Assembly (NCBI RefSeq): GCF_000296215.2
Contig: NZ_CP013949.1
Span: 4,457,501 to 4,521,500 of the forward strand
Direction of reading: 5' to 3'
DNA from: Bradyrhizobium sp. CCGE-LA001
GTDB taxonomy: Bacteria > Pseudomonadota > Alphaproteobacteria > Rhizobiales > Xanthobacteraceae
Length of the DNA stretch: 64,000 bases
Shown: positions 32,492 to 40,251 of the stretch, piece by piece
Numbering within the stretch: position 1 is the first letter of the stretch
Layout of the letters: each line of letters begins with the position of its first letter
Program-made: the position numbers and the translations under genes
The notes under the pieces: generated by a model
What the model saw: only the letters and a program-made list of their open reading frames with translations
Databases searched by the model: none
Told to the model about the DNA's origin: nothing

Positions 32492-33009
32492 CAGGGCTTT
32501 GGCATGAGCTTCACACCCGGTGCCGGGGACTTGCCATCATGCGAATGCCCTGCTCCCTCTGCCGGGACGTCGATCCAGCGGCTGAGGCCGGTTTCGCACT
32601 CCTGGACGACGGGGAAGTACAGGGTCGTGTTCGGCTTGAGCGTGGCGGTCAGGAACGTGTGCACGACGAATTCGTCATAGTGCTGGTCCGGCAACTTGCC
32701 GCCGGACCACGCCACCTCCTTGACGCCGGAAGAGAGCTTGCTGCCGTGATAGTCGTATTCCCCGGCATATTTGCCCTCGACGACATCGATGGTCCAGCCC
32801 GCCTTCGGCATCGGCTTGACCGCGATGACACCTTCCGGGATCTGCACGCGGATCTTCACCGTCGGCGAGCCCTTGCAGCCGTGCGGCACAGTGAACACAG
32901 CCTTGTACGACGCGCCGACCGTGGCTTGCTTGGTCTCGAGCGACACATGCGCCGCCGCCGGTGAGGCGGCGAACGCAACGATCAGGATCAGGCAGGATCG
33001 CTTCGACAT
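32491..33009 (-). CDS. YcnI/DUF1775 periplasmic copper-binding protein (PcuD-like)
   Basis: This is a 172-residue exported protein. The signal peptide ends SPAAA, so the mature chain begins HVSLETKQATVG with His at position 1. An N-terminal His, an acidic residue and the Trp in VAWSGGKLPDQHYDEF are the copper-site features of the DUF1775/YcnI fold. Cys pairs appear at HGCKG and VQECETGL. The C-terminal tail GAGHSHDGKSPAPG adds His residues. It is between pcuC-type and copCD-type genes. YcnI is regarded as a copper metallochaperone; exact role here is inferred. Confidence 0.9.
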   Translation of the reverse strand: MSKRSCLILIVAFAASPAAAHVSLETKQATVGASYKAVFTVPHGCKGSPTVKIRVQIPEGVIAVKPMPKAGWTIDVVEGKYAGEYDYHGSKLSSGVKEVAWSGGKLPDQHYDEFVVHTFLTATLKPNTTLYFPVVQECETGLSRWIDVPAEGAGHSHDGKSPAPGVKLMPKP

Positions 33010-33032
33010 GGTCAATCTCCCCCAGGTCAATG

Positions 33033-33569
33033 TCACTTCATCTTCATTCCGGAATGATCCGGCGTTTTCTTCATGTCCATATGACCTGAATGCCCATCAC
33101 CACCCGGCGCCTGCGCGCCAACGCCCTGGACGTCGAGAGAGACCGCGACCTTGCCGGCCTTCTCGAACTGAAGCGTTACCGGCACCTTGTCGCCCTGCTT
33201 GAACGGCCCCTTCAGCTCCTGGAGCATCAGATGATTGCCACCCGGCGCGAGCTTCACCGTCTTGCCGGGATCGATCGTCACTCCCTTGTCGAGCGCGCGC
33301 ATCTTCATCACGCCATTGTCCATCGCCATCTCATGAATCTCAGCCTTCCCGGCAATGTCGGCGGACACACTGACCAACCTGTCCGCCGCCGTGCCTTTGT
33401 TCTCGATGGTGAGGTAACCGCCCGCGACCTTGGCTCCACCCGGCGTCGCACGGCTCCAGGGCTGCGAAATGACGAGATCGCCGGCCTTCACGTCGTCGGC
33501 CGCCGCGGGCGCTGCACCGAGCGTGACAGCGAACGTCGCGAGCAGCACATTCTTCAACATTGTCTTCAT
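33033..33569 (-). CDS. pcuC: PCu(A)C copper chaperone (PcuC-like)
   Basis: This periplasmic Cu(I)/Cu(II) chaperone delivers copper to the CuA or CuB site of cytochrome oxidases. The 178-residue protein has a signal peptide (ending APAAA). The conserved metal motif H-x(n)-M...H-x-M is seen as AEIHEMAMDNGVMKM and GGNHLMLQELKG. A Met/His-rich C-terminal tail (HSGHMDMKKTPDHSGMKMK region) provides further ligands. In Bradyrhizobium, pcuC is the gene of the copper-starvation operon needed for aa3 oxidase biogenesis (recalled literature). It is 27 bases downstream of the TlpA-like gene. Confidence 0.92.
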   Translation of the reverse strand: MKTMLKNVLLATFAVTLGAAPAAADDVKAGDLVISQPWSRATPGGAKVAGGYLTIENKGTAADRLVSVSADIAGKAEIHEMAMDNGVMKMRALDKGVTIDPGKTVKLAPGGNHLMLQELKGPFKQGDKVPVTLQFEKAGKVAVSLDVQGVGAQAPGGDGHSGHMDMKKTPDHSGMKMK

Positions 33570-33596
33570 ATGCGTATTCCTGTTTGCAGACTGAAT

Positions 33597-34094
33597 TCAG
33601 CGGGTGGAGCGTTGTTGGGCCGACCATGTCTCGAGATCGGGAATTTCGGCGGAACCTTCGATCGTCGTGACGGTGCCATCGCGCGAAAAGAGCATCGTTC
33701 TGGGAATGTCGCCCTGCCAGGCCGGATCGATCTCGAATCGCAAACGCTCGACGAAGCCGTCACTGAAGATGAAATTCTCGGTCGACGACAGCCCCGCCTT
33801 GTCCAGCATCGATTGCGTCGCCGCCGGCAGGTTCGGCACGAGATCGGCACTAACCGTGACGACATCGATCTCGGGATGGTCCTTCGCGAACTCGCCGAGC
33901 AGCGGCAGCTCGACCTTGCAGGGGCCGCAAGTCACGCCCCAGAAATGCACGAGCATCGGGCGGCCCGCATGGCCCTTGAGCACGCTCTGCCAGGTGCCGC
34001 GTTCGAATGGCTTGAGAGCCGAAGGCGACCCGAGTGCGGACGCCGATGCGATCAGGATGCCCAGCCCCAGAATGCCTGCAAATCGACGTCTCAT
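33597..34094 (-). CDS. TlpA-like periplasmic thiol-disulfide reductase
   Basis: This is a 165-residue thioredoxin-fold protein with a signal peptide (~1-22) and a Cys56-Gly-Pro-Cys59 active site (FWGVTCGPCKVELPLL). The cis-Pro loop is in GDIPRTMLFSRDG. TlpA/ScoI-type reductases keep copper-site cysteines reduced for oxidase assembly, which fits its place between the beta-propeller and pcuC-type genes. The start overlaps the propeller stop by four bases (ATGA); an upstream frame to 34298 is antisense-like and rejected. Unlike classical TlpA there is no N-terminal membrane anchor beyond the signal peptide. Confidence 0.88.
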   Translation of the reverse strand: MRRRFAGILGLGILIASASALGSPSALKPFERGTWQSVLKGHAGRPMLVHFWGVTCGPCKVELPLLGEFAKDHPEIDVVTVSADLVPNLPAATQSMLDKAGLSSTENFIFSDGFVERLRFEIDPAWQGDIPRTMLFSRDGTVTTIEGSAEIPDLETWSAQQRSTR

Positions 34095-35332
34095 GGTTGA
34101 TCCTCGATCGCTGTGAGACGATAGCCGTCCGCCTTCGTCATCCATGACAGATACACTTGCCGGCCATTGTCGACGAGCAAGGGATGGTCGGACGTGTCGG
34201 TTGTGCTCGCTATCGTCTTCGGCGGCGACCAGGTCTCGCCATCGTCCCTGGAAATCGTCATCTGGACCGAGGTTTTCTCCCCGTCGAATTCCTTCCACAC
34301 CATCACCATTCCCGGCGGCCCCGCGAGCACGAAGGGACGCGTCGGATTGCGACCAGGCTGCCCCAGCGCCATCGGCGCAGAGAACGTGCGGCCTTGGTCG
34401 CGCGAATGCGCGTAGAACAATCCCTTCCGCGCCTTGCCGTTCGTGTACCAGACCACATGATAGGTTCCGTTCGGCGCCACCGAAAGACTGGGACCGTGAT
34501 GGGGGCAGGCATTGATCTGCCAGTCGTCATGGCTGACTCGGTGGATCTCACCCGGCGTCGAAACGTCGGCGAAGGTCATGACCGCGTGATCGCGCACACC
34601 GCCTTCGAAGATGTTTCGTAAGATCACAGCGGGTCGGCCGGGCGCCGCGAACGCCAGCCCCAACCGGCAGCATTCGCAAGTGCCCTCGCGAGCCAGCTTT
34701 GCTTCTGCGTAAGTGGTGCCGCCATTGCTCGACGATGTGAAGAACAACCCCGCTCCCTCGTACTTCTGTCCCGCTTCCTTCGCAAAAACGCGATTGCGCT
34801 TGTCGAGCCAAGCCGCGAAGACCGTTCCGTCCTGGTCGAGCGCCAGCGCCTCGAAGCGCTGGCTCTCATTGCTTGCCGTGATCGGCTTCAAATCCGCAAA
34901 ACTCTTTCCGCCATCGGCCGAGCGCGTGGTGAGCACCTGGCCGTTGAAGGCCTCGTCCCTGAAGATCGAGAACGCCACCGCGATGCCGCCCTTGCGATCG
35001 ACCACGATCTTCGGCCGGGCATCCGGCCCCCAATCGAGGTTCAGCCGCTTCGTCGTGACCTGGGTTGGTGTGGAGAAGGTACGGCCGGAATCCTGCGAGT
35101 GCGCGACAGAGACCTGCCCGCCCGCCATCCAAACCAACCATAGCGTTCCATCCGGAGCGAACGCGGGCGTCGCCTTGGTTGCACAGCGCAGCGTCGGCTC
35201 TTCACACGCCGCTTCGGACGCATGCGGCGCACGCATCTGGGCGAGCGCCGGGGCTTCCACGAATGCGAGAGCGATGATCGCGAGCAAGCCATTTCGGATC
35301 ACGGCCCTATTCCCTTCGAGAGCCCGGATCAT
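34091..35332 (-). CDS. exported BNR/Asp-box beta-propeller protein with Cys/His metal-site candidates
   Basis: This 413-residue protein has a signal peptide (cleaved near APALA, ~31) and a sialidase-like six-bladed propeller. Five Asp boxes (S-x-D-x-G-x-T-F/W type) start at residues 79, 138, 201, 310 and 361. The arginine triad of true sialidases is not recognisable, so the name sialidase is not justified. Inserted between blades are CECC (Cys219, Cys221, Cys222) and ACPHHG (Cys276, His278, His279), with Cys43 and Cys50 near the N-terminus; these look like a metal site or disulfides. It overlaps both neighbours by four bases, so it is translated with the TonB receptor and TlpA-like protein. 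A role in periplasmic copper handling is inferred from context. Confidence 0.82.
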   Translation of the reverse strand: MIRALEGNRAVIRNGLLAIIALAFVEAPALAQMRAPHASEAACEEPTLRCATKATPAFAPDGTLWLVWMAGGQVSVAHSQDSGRTFSTPTQVTTKRLNLDWGPDARPKIVVDRKGGIAVAFSIFRDEAFNGQVLTTRSADGGKSFADLKPITASNESQRFEALALDQDGTVFAAWLDKRNRVFAKEAGQKYEGAGLFFTSSSNGGTTYAEAKLAREGTCECCRLGLAFAAPGRPAVILRNIFEGGVRDHAVMTFADVSTPGEIHRVSHDDWQINACPHHGPSLSVAPNGTYHVVWYTNGKARKGLFYAHSRDQGRTFSAPMALGQPGRNPTRPFVLAGPPGMVMVWKEFDGEKTSVQMTISRDDGETWSPPKTIASTTDTSDHPLLVDNGRQVYLSWMTKADGYRLTAIEDQP

Positions 35333-37767
35333 CTAAACGCCACCTTCATACCAGCAACGAATGTGCGCGGCGAGCCTGCATAGATCGATCCCGTCGTGTT
35401 TGCGAGCACGCTCGCAGGATTTTGAAGGCCCGCCCCCGTCACCGTGTTCGCGATGTTGTTGGCCGAAGCGACGTAGGTGCGGTCGAACACGTTTCTGACT
35501 TCGAGAAACAGATTCAGAGACCTGAAGGTCTCGGACACCAGATCGGCCTTGTAGTGAACATTTACGTTGACCAGCTCATAGCCGGGCGCCTTCAGCAAAT
35601 TCGCGTTGTCCATGTAGAAGGAATCCTTCCACTGCACCTCGACGAAGCCGCCGAGGCCCGCCAGCGGTCCCGCGAACTCGTCGTAGCCGATCCTGGCCGT
35701 CAGCTCATTGGGCGAGATGCCCGGGATCTTGTTGCCGGCGCGGTTGAAGCTGAACACGGTGCCATTGGTGATGTTCTCGACATATTCAGTGTAGACCTCG
35801 TCGAGATAGGTGTAGGCCGCCAGGAATCGCCAGCCCGGATAGAACTTCCAGTCTGCCGCAAGCTCGATGCCACGGTGTTCCGAGCGTGGAGCGTTGAACG
35901 TGTAGGATATGCCGGCGACCGGCGTCGCCTGACTGACGATCTCGTTGCGGAAGAACTCGTAGAAGCCGGTTGCGCTGAGCTTGAGCGTGTTGTTCGGCGT
36001 CCAATCGAAGCCGAGATCGTAGCCCAGGTTTTTCTGCGCCTGGAGCTGGGTGTTGTTGCCCGACAGACCGGTCGGAAGCACAAAGAGATTCGAGACCTGC
36101 GGTGTGCCGTACCCGGTCGCAACGCGACCCCGGAATAGCCACTCGTTGTTGCGATTGTAGAGGAGCGCAAACTCTGGCGCAGCATTTTGAAACTGCCGGT
36201 CTGCGGTCGTCAGGGTCGTCGTGGTAATTCCGGTGGGACCTGCGTAGGCATACGCCGTGTTCACCCCCTTCAGAACGGTGGTCTCCCAACCAACGCCGGC
36301 GACAGCAGTCAGCGCGCTCGTCAGCCTCAACTCCTCGCGCGCGCGGACGCCATAATTGGTCGTTTCGCTGAAGAGATTGCTCGATAGCCTGCCGAGCGCA
36401 GCATTGCCTCCCGGCATCACGTTCCGCGTGTCACTCGAGGCCGACAGCGTGTTGTAGAACGCGCCGAAGAAGGTGGTCGATTCCAAGCCGAGAATCTCGC
36501 CGCGCTTGGTCAGGTCGCTCATGTAGTTGTACGACGGAAAATCTCCGATCGAGCTGGTCGTGCCGGTCGGCTGGCTGATATTCCGGTCATCGAACACGAA
36601 CTGGTTGCGCCAGGTTATGGTGTTGTCGAAATCGTGCTCCCACCGGGCGCCGACGATGGTTCGGCGGTCGTTGCGGCCAAGCCCGGCCTGCACAGCCGTC
36701 TCCACATCAGTTCCAGCGGTGGCGTTGAAGCCGTTGTTGAACAGCCTGACCGTGCCGCATCCGGGCGCGGCCGTGGCGCCGGTCGCACATCCCTGCTGGA
36801 ACGGGTTGAGATAGTATTGATTCAGCGACTGCCGGATCGGCAACCGTGTGCTGAGATCGTTGTTGATGATCTTGACCGTGAAGCGATCGTTCGGCGTGGC
36901 CTGGAGCGTTCCGAGGAAGTTGACGGTCTGGGTGTTGAACCAGCTGTTGCCGATATAGCCGTCACCCCGCACATCGCTCGCAAACAGCGAGCCCTCGAAA
37001 TTGCCGACCCTCTTGCCGGCCGCGAGGTAATTGTTGAGATAGCCGTAGCTGCCGCCGTCGACGCCATATTCGACGCCGTCGATCGTGCTGCCCGGCCGTG
37101 TCCGGAAATTGAGCGCACCGCCGGTCGCGTAATTGCCGTAGAGCGCCGATGAGGGGCCGCGGATCACGTCGATCGCAGCATAGGCATGGGGATCGATCAG
37201 GTCGCTCCGCGACAGGCCGTCCGGCTGCGTCACCGGAAAGCCGTCCTCGAAGATGACGAGATTGCGGATGGCGAAACCGTTCCGGGCATTGGATCCGCGA
37301 ATCGAGATGCCGAAATCGCGGGGGCCATTTCCTTGCTTGACCGAGATGCCCGGACTGTCCCGCAGAACGTCGCTGACCGAAAACGCCGGGCGGTTGTCGA
37401 AGCGGCTGCGATCGATGGTCGTCGCGGTCTGGCCGGCCGGTGCCTGATTGAGACCATCTCGCGCCGCGCCCGCGCTGGACGTCCTGTTTTGGGCCGAAGC
37501 CCTGTCGGTCGCGTTCGGCGCAACAGGCCTTGCTGCGCGGCCGGCCGAAGCAGAGCGAGGCCGCGATGGCCGGGTTGCTGCTCTGGGGCGGGCCGTCTGC
37601 GGCGCCTCGACGGTGACAGGGGGTAGCGCCTCCTGGGCAGCCTGGGCAAGCGCGCCTGTGCTGGTCGCGGACAACAGCCCACAAAGCACGGGCAAGCTCG
37701 CGCTGCCGATCGCACATATGCGTAACATCACTAGTATTCCTGACATCCGGCGCGACGGCCGGTCCAT
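35329..37767 (-). CDS. TonB-dependent outer membrane receptor of the copper operon (PcuB-like)
   Basis: This is an 812-residue receptor. The signal peptide (within residues ~8-42) is followed by a Pro/Arg/Ala-rich linker (~45-105) and the plug domain (~115-235), with VSDVLRDSPGISVKQGNGPRDFGISIRGS and VIRGPSSALYGNYATGGALNF. The 22-strand barrel ends ...SPRTFVAGMKVAFR, so the terminal residue is Arg after Phe instead of the usual aromatic. The TonB box is probably LPPVTVEAP (~49-57). It follows the DUF2946 gene by 57 bases and overlaps the propeller gene. The context makes copper or a copper chelate the likely ligand, as for OprC/NosA and PcuB. MSGILVML at 37746 is an alternative start. Confidence 0.92.
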   Translation of the reverse strand: MDRPSRRMSGILVMLRICAIGSASLPVLCGLLSATSTGALAQAAQEALPPVTVEAPQTARPRAATRPSRPRSASAGRAARPVAPNATDRASAQNRTSSAGAARDGLNQAPAGQTATTIDRSRFDNRPAFSVSDVLRDSPGISVKQGNGPRDFGISIRGSNARNGFAIRNLVIFEDGFPVTQPDGLSRSDLIDPHAYAAIDVIRGPSSALYGNYATGGALNFRTRPGSTIDGVEYGVDGGSYGYLNNYLAAGKRVGNFEGSLFASDVRGDGYIGNSWFNTQTVNFLGTLQATPNDRFTVKIINNDLSTRLPIRQSLNQYYLNPFQQGCATGATAAPGCGTVRLFNNGFNATAGTDVETAVQAGLGRNDRRTIVGARWEHDFDNTITWRNQFVFDDRNISQPTGTTSSIGDFPSYNYMSDLTKRGEILGLESTTFFGAFYNTLSASSDTRNVMPGGNAALGRLSSNLFSETTNYGVRAREELRLTSALTAVAGVGWETTVLKGVNTAYAYAGPTGITTTTLTTADRQFQNAAPEFALLYNRNNEWLFRGRVATGYGTPQVSNLFVLPTGLSGNNTQLQAQKNLGYDLGFDWTPNNTLKLSATGFYEFFRNEIVSQATPVAGISYTFNAPRSEHRGIELAADWKFYPGWRFLAAYTYLDEVYTEYVENITNGTVFSFNRAGNKIPGISPNELTARIGYDEFAGPLAGLGGFVEVQWKDSFYMDNANLLKAPGYELVNVNVHYKADLVSETFRSLNLFLEVRNVFDRTYVASANNIANTVTGAGLQNPASVLANTTGSIYAGSPRTFVAGMKVAFR

Positions 37768-37824
37768 TGAGCACGCCCACCGGCGCAGCCAAGCCGCGCG
37801 CCGATAGTTCGGTTGGTCGCTACG

Positions 37825-38211
37825 TCAGGAAAAGCGTGGAGGTGCGCGCGCTTGGGCGCCTGAGCCTCTGTAGGCGGACACCCTGGATGCATCCGCAGCG
37901 CGCCACACCACGCGCTCGGCGTGCCGAACCGGAGTTGCGAGCGCGACCTGCGGCGGCGAATCGAGCGATGCGGCCGCTTGCGCGAGGCAACACATCGCGC
38001 AGGCACCGGCGTGCGCAGTAGAGCTGCCGGTCTGATCGTTCTGGCCGCCCTGCTCACCCCCGCTGTGGCAGATCACTCCCGCAAACAGCGGATCGGCGAC
38101 GGCCTGGCCGGCCGACAGGCACGCGGCAATCGGCGCCAGCACCTGCATCACCAAAGCGAGCAGGACGATGGGTAGGAATTTTTGCAGCCGCGCGTGCATT
38201 CGCCGAACCAT
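37825..38211 (-). CDS. DUF2946-like small exported protein, first gene of the copper operon
   Basis: This 128-residue protein has one N-terminal hydrophobic segment (FLPIVLLALVMQVLAPIAACL, ~12-32), a Cys/His cluster (VICHSG at ~47, HAGACAMCCLAQAAA at ~67-81) and a basic C-terminus. The pattern fits DUF2946, a family found next to TonB receptors and copper genes. It may be a membrane-tethered metal-binding protein or a copper sensor peptide. Bradyrhizobium pcuA is also a small periplasmic protein at this position, but equivalence is not established. The start may be MHARL at 38199. Confidence 0.75.
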   Translation of the reverse strand: MVRRMHARLQKFLPIVLLALVMQVLAPIAACLSAGQAVADPLFAGVICHSGGEQGGQNDQTGSSTAHAGACAMCCLAQAAASLDSPPQVALATPVRHAERVVWRAADASRVSAYRGSGAQARAPPRFS

Positions 38212-38679
38212 TCGTTCGCCTGCTAACTAAACACCCGGCTTGCCCGAAGTCGAGGTCAGTTCCGCCGTCTTCTTGCCCCGGCGCAAATTTCTTGGAAACT
38301 GTGCTGGCGAGCACCCGATCGAGGCCGGAGGCCGCTCATTTGAGGCAAGTCAAACGCCTCATCCCCCACAGATTTATTATATATGTCATATACTTACAGG
38401 GCATGAAGCCCGAACATTTCGTCAACTGCTCGAATTTTGAACAATCGTTGCCGAAAATGATGACAAGTGAGAAAAGTTGATCTAGCATCCCTCTTGCTCA
38501 GGCTGACCGCGAGGTCAAAGCCTGGTGGTCCAAGTCTCGGGAGGAGCCCCTGGCGCGCAAAACGCAGCGTCGCCCCGTCAATCAAGAGCAAATCTTAGAA
38601 TCGGGGATAATAGGGTCGACACAATTTTTGAGCGGGGCCAGGGCCCCGCTCTTTTTTTGCCTGCAGGGCTGAAGCGCCG
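38212..38679. other. 468-bp gene-free region with copper-operon promoter and globin leader
   Basis: The left part must carry the promoter of the minus-strand copper operon. An AT-rich stretch TTTATTATATATGTCATATAC (about 38371-38391) is the only AT-rich block and could serve either strand. No Fur, LexA or riboswitch consensus was recognised. The right part carries a plus-strand intrinsic terminator just before the globin-like gene. A 25-codon plus-strand ORF at 38403 (MKPEHFVNC...) has no good ribosome-binding site and is not called. Confidence 0.6.
38631..38657 (+). terminator. intrinsic terminator or attenuator upstream of the globin-like gene
   Basis: AGCGGGG (38631-38637) and CCCCGCT (38644-38650) form a GC-rich stem with a CCAGGG loop, followed by CTTTTTTT. 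This is a strong plus-strand Rho-independent terminator. The globin-like start codon is only ~23 bases beyond it. GCCCCG at 38572-38577 could pair with the left arm (CGGGGC) as an antiterminator. Either it ends an uncalled small RNA, or it attenuates the downstream gene. Confidence 0.75.
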
Positions 38680-39081
38680 ATGACGGCTTCTCCCAATCCG
38701 ATCGAACTCAGCTTCGAGCTGGCGGCCTCGCGCTGCGCCGATCTGGCGCCACGGGTCTATCAACGCCTGTGCGAACGGCATCCGGAAACCCGAGCGATGT
38801 TCCGCTCGCAAGGCAGCGAGCTCGTGATGGGGTCGATGCTCGCGCTGGCCATCGAGGCGATCCTCGACTTCGCCGACGCGCGGCGTGGACATTTCCGGCT
38901 GATCGCCTGCGAAGCCGCCTCGCACGAGGCCTACGGTACCTCGCGCGACCTCTTCATCGCCTTCTTTGCGATCATCCGGGATACGCTCCGCGATCTGCTC
39001 GACGATGAACGGTCGGGCGACATCGCGCGGGCTTGGCATGCATTGCTCATCGAGATCGACGCGTTCGCCGTCCCGGCCTGA
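38680..39081 (+). CDS. globin-like protein (single-domain bacterial globin candidate)
   Basis: This is a 133-residue all-helical cytosolic protein. LSFELAASRCADLAPRVYQRL resembles globin helix A, HPETRAMF (Phe41) fits the CD corner with the conserved Phe, and SHEAYGTSRDLFIAFFAIIRDTL puts His82 at the proximal heme position with the E/F-G helix pattern of flavohemoglobin-type globins. It has no reductase domain. Oxygen or NO binding is therefore plausible but heme binding is inferred. An intrinsic terminator lies just upstream. The 141-bp gap to the ABC genes suggests it is a separate unit. Confidence 0.6.
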   Translation: MTASPNPIELSFELAASRCADLAPRVYQRLCERHPETRAMFRSQGSELVMGSMLALAIEAILDFADARRGHFRLIACEAASHEAYGTSRDLFIAFFAIIRDTLRDLLDDERSGDIARAWHALLIEIDAFAVPA

Positions 39082-39222
39082 CGCTTTGCGCTGCACCAAC
39101 GACGCCTGCGGCGATCACGCGATTGATTGCAGATTGAGTGGCGTCAACTCTTGTGAGAGACTTTCCGACATCGGTCGCGCAATCAATGACGCGCCGACGA
39201 TAAAATCTTACGGGAGCGAGCG

Positions 39223-40245
39223 ATGTCCGGGACGAAAGATTTCTCGACGACGAGGCGCGATCTTCTTCAGGCGGCAGCGGCCGCCGGCGCCGGAGCTGCC
39301 CTCTTCGGCAGCATGAGCATAAACCCAGCACTTGCAGCCGAAGTCGGACGATCGGAGAAGCCGCTGAAAGCGGCCTTCTCCAACGCGGGCCTGCAGGCGA
39401 CGTGGTGCGCGCAGGGCAAGAAGGCCGCGGAGTTCTGGGGCAAGCTGTTCAATGTCGAGGTGACCTGGTTCGACGGTCAGCTCGATGCGGTGAAGCAGCG
39501 CGCGGCGATCGACAACATGGCCTCGCAGAAATGGGACTTCGTCGCGATCCAGGCCTTCGGCATCGGCACCCTCACCCAGCCCGTGCAGAAGATGATCGAC
39601 GCCGGCACGCCCGTGATCGACATGGACACGCTGATTGCGCCGCTCGACCAGATCAACGTCCACTCCTTCCTCGCACCCGACAACGAGTTCATGGGTGCCT
39701 CGGTGACCCAGGCGCTGTGCAACGCGATGGGCGGCAAGGGCAAGATCATCATGACGCAAGGCGCGCTCGGCCACACCGGCGCGCAAGGCCGCGCCAAGGG
39801 CTTCAACTCGGTCGTCAAGCAGTTCCCGAACATCGAGGTGCTCGACACCCAGCCGGCCGACTGGGACGTCTCGAAGACCGCCCGCCTCTGGGAGACCTAT
39901 CTGACGAAATATCCGCAGATCGACGCGGCGTTCTTCCACAATGACGACATGGCGCTCGCCGCCTACAACATCATGAAGGCCCGCAACCGCACCAACATCC
40001 TGATTGGCGGCGTCGATGCCATGCCGCCGGCGATCCAGGCGGTGAGCGAAGGCCGCATGTTCGCAACCGTGCGCAATCCGTCCTGCCGCATCCATGGCGG
40101 CGCGATCATCGCGGGCGTGTCGGCGGTGGTCGGGGGCGAGAAGAGCGGACAGGGCATCCCCAAGAACGTCGTCACCGACGGTCCCGTCGTGACCAAGGCG
40201 AATGCGCCCGGCATGCAATGGATGCAGGATCACTATCTGATCTAG
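39223..40245 (+). CDS. sugar ABC transporter substrate-binding protein (CUT2 type)
   Basis: This 340-residue periplasmic binding protein of the ribose/galactose (type I fold) class starts with a twin-arginine signal (TTRRDLLQAAAAAGAGAALFG), so export may be by Tat, unusual for this class. The mature domain begins KPLKAAFSNAGLQATWCAQGKKAAEFW and has the hinge pattern of CUT2 proteins, with AAFFHNDDMALAAYNIM and ILIGGVDAMPPAIQAV. It is the first gene of a three-gene importer, six bases before the ATPase. The substrate (pentose, polyol or similar) cannot be read from sequence. Confidence 0.92.
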   Translation: MSGTKDFSTTRRDLLQAAAAAGAGAALFGSMSINPALAAEVGRSEKPLKAAFSNAGLQATWCAQGKKAAEFWGKLFNVEVTWFDGQLDAVKQRAAIDNMASQKWDFVAIQAFGIGTLTQPVQKMIDAGTPVIDMDTLIAPLDQINVHSFLAPDNEFMGASVTQALCNAMGGKGKIIMTQGALGHTGAQGRAKGFNSVVKQFPNIEVLDTQPADWDVSKTARLWETYLTKYPQIDAAFFHNDDMALAAYNIMKARNRTNILIGGVDAMPPAIQAVSEGRMFATVRNPSCRIHGGAIIAGVSAVVGGEKSGQGIPKNVVTDGPVVTKANAPGMQWMQDHYLI

Positions 40246-40251
40246 TTCTCC

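Noticed and set aside
34091..35332. Exo-alpha-sialidase function for the beta-propeller
   Set aside because: Asp boxes are structural and occur in many propellers. The catalytic Arg triad and Tyr/Glu pair were not recognisable, and the context is copper handling.
38403..38480. 25-codon plus-strand ORF MKPEHFVNC... in the copper/globin gap
   Set aside because: There is no convincing ribosome-binding site, and the preceding AT-rich block can be explained as promoter DNA.
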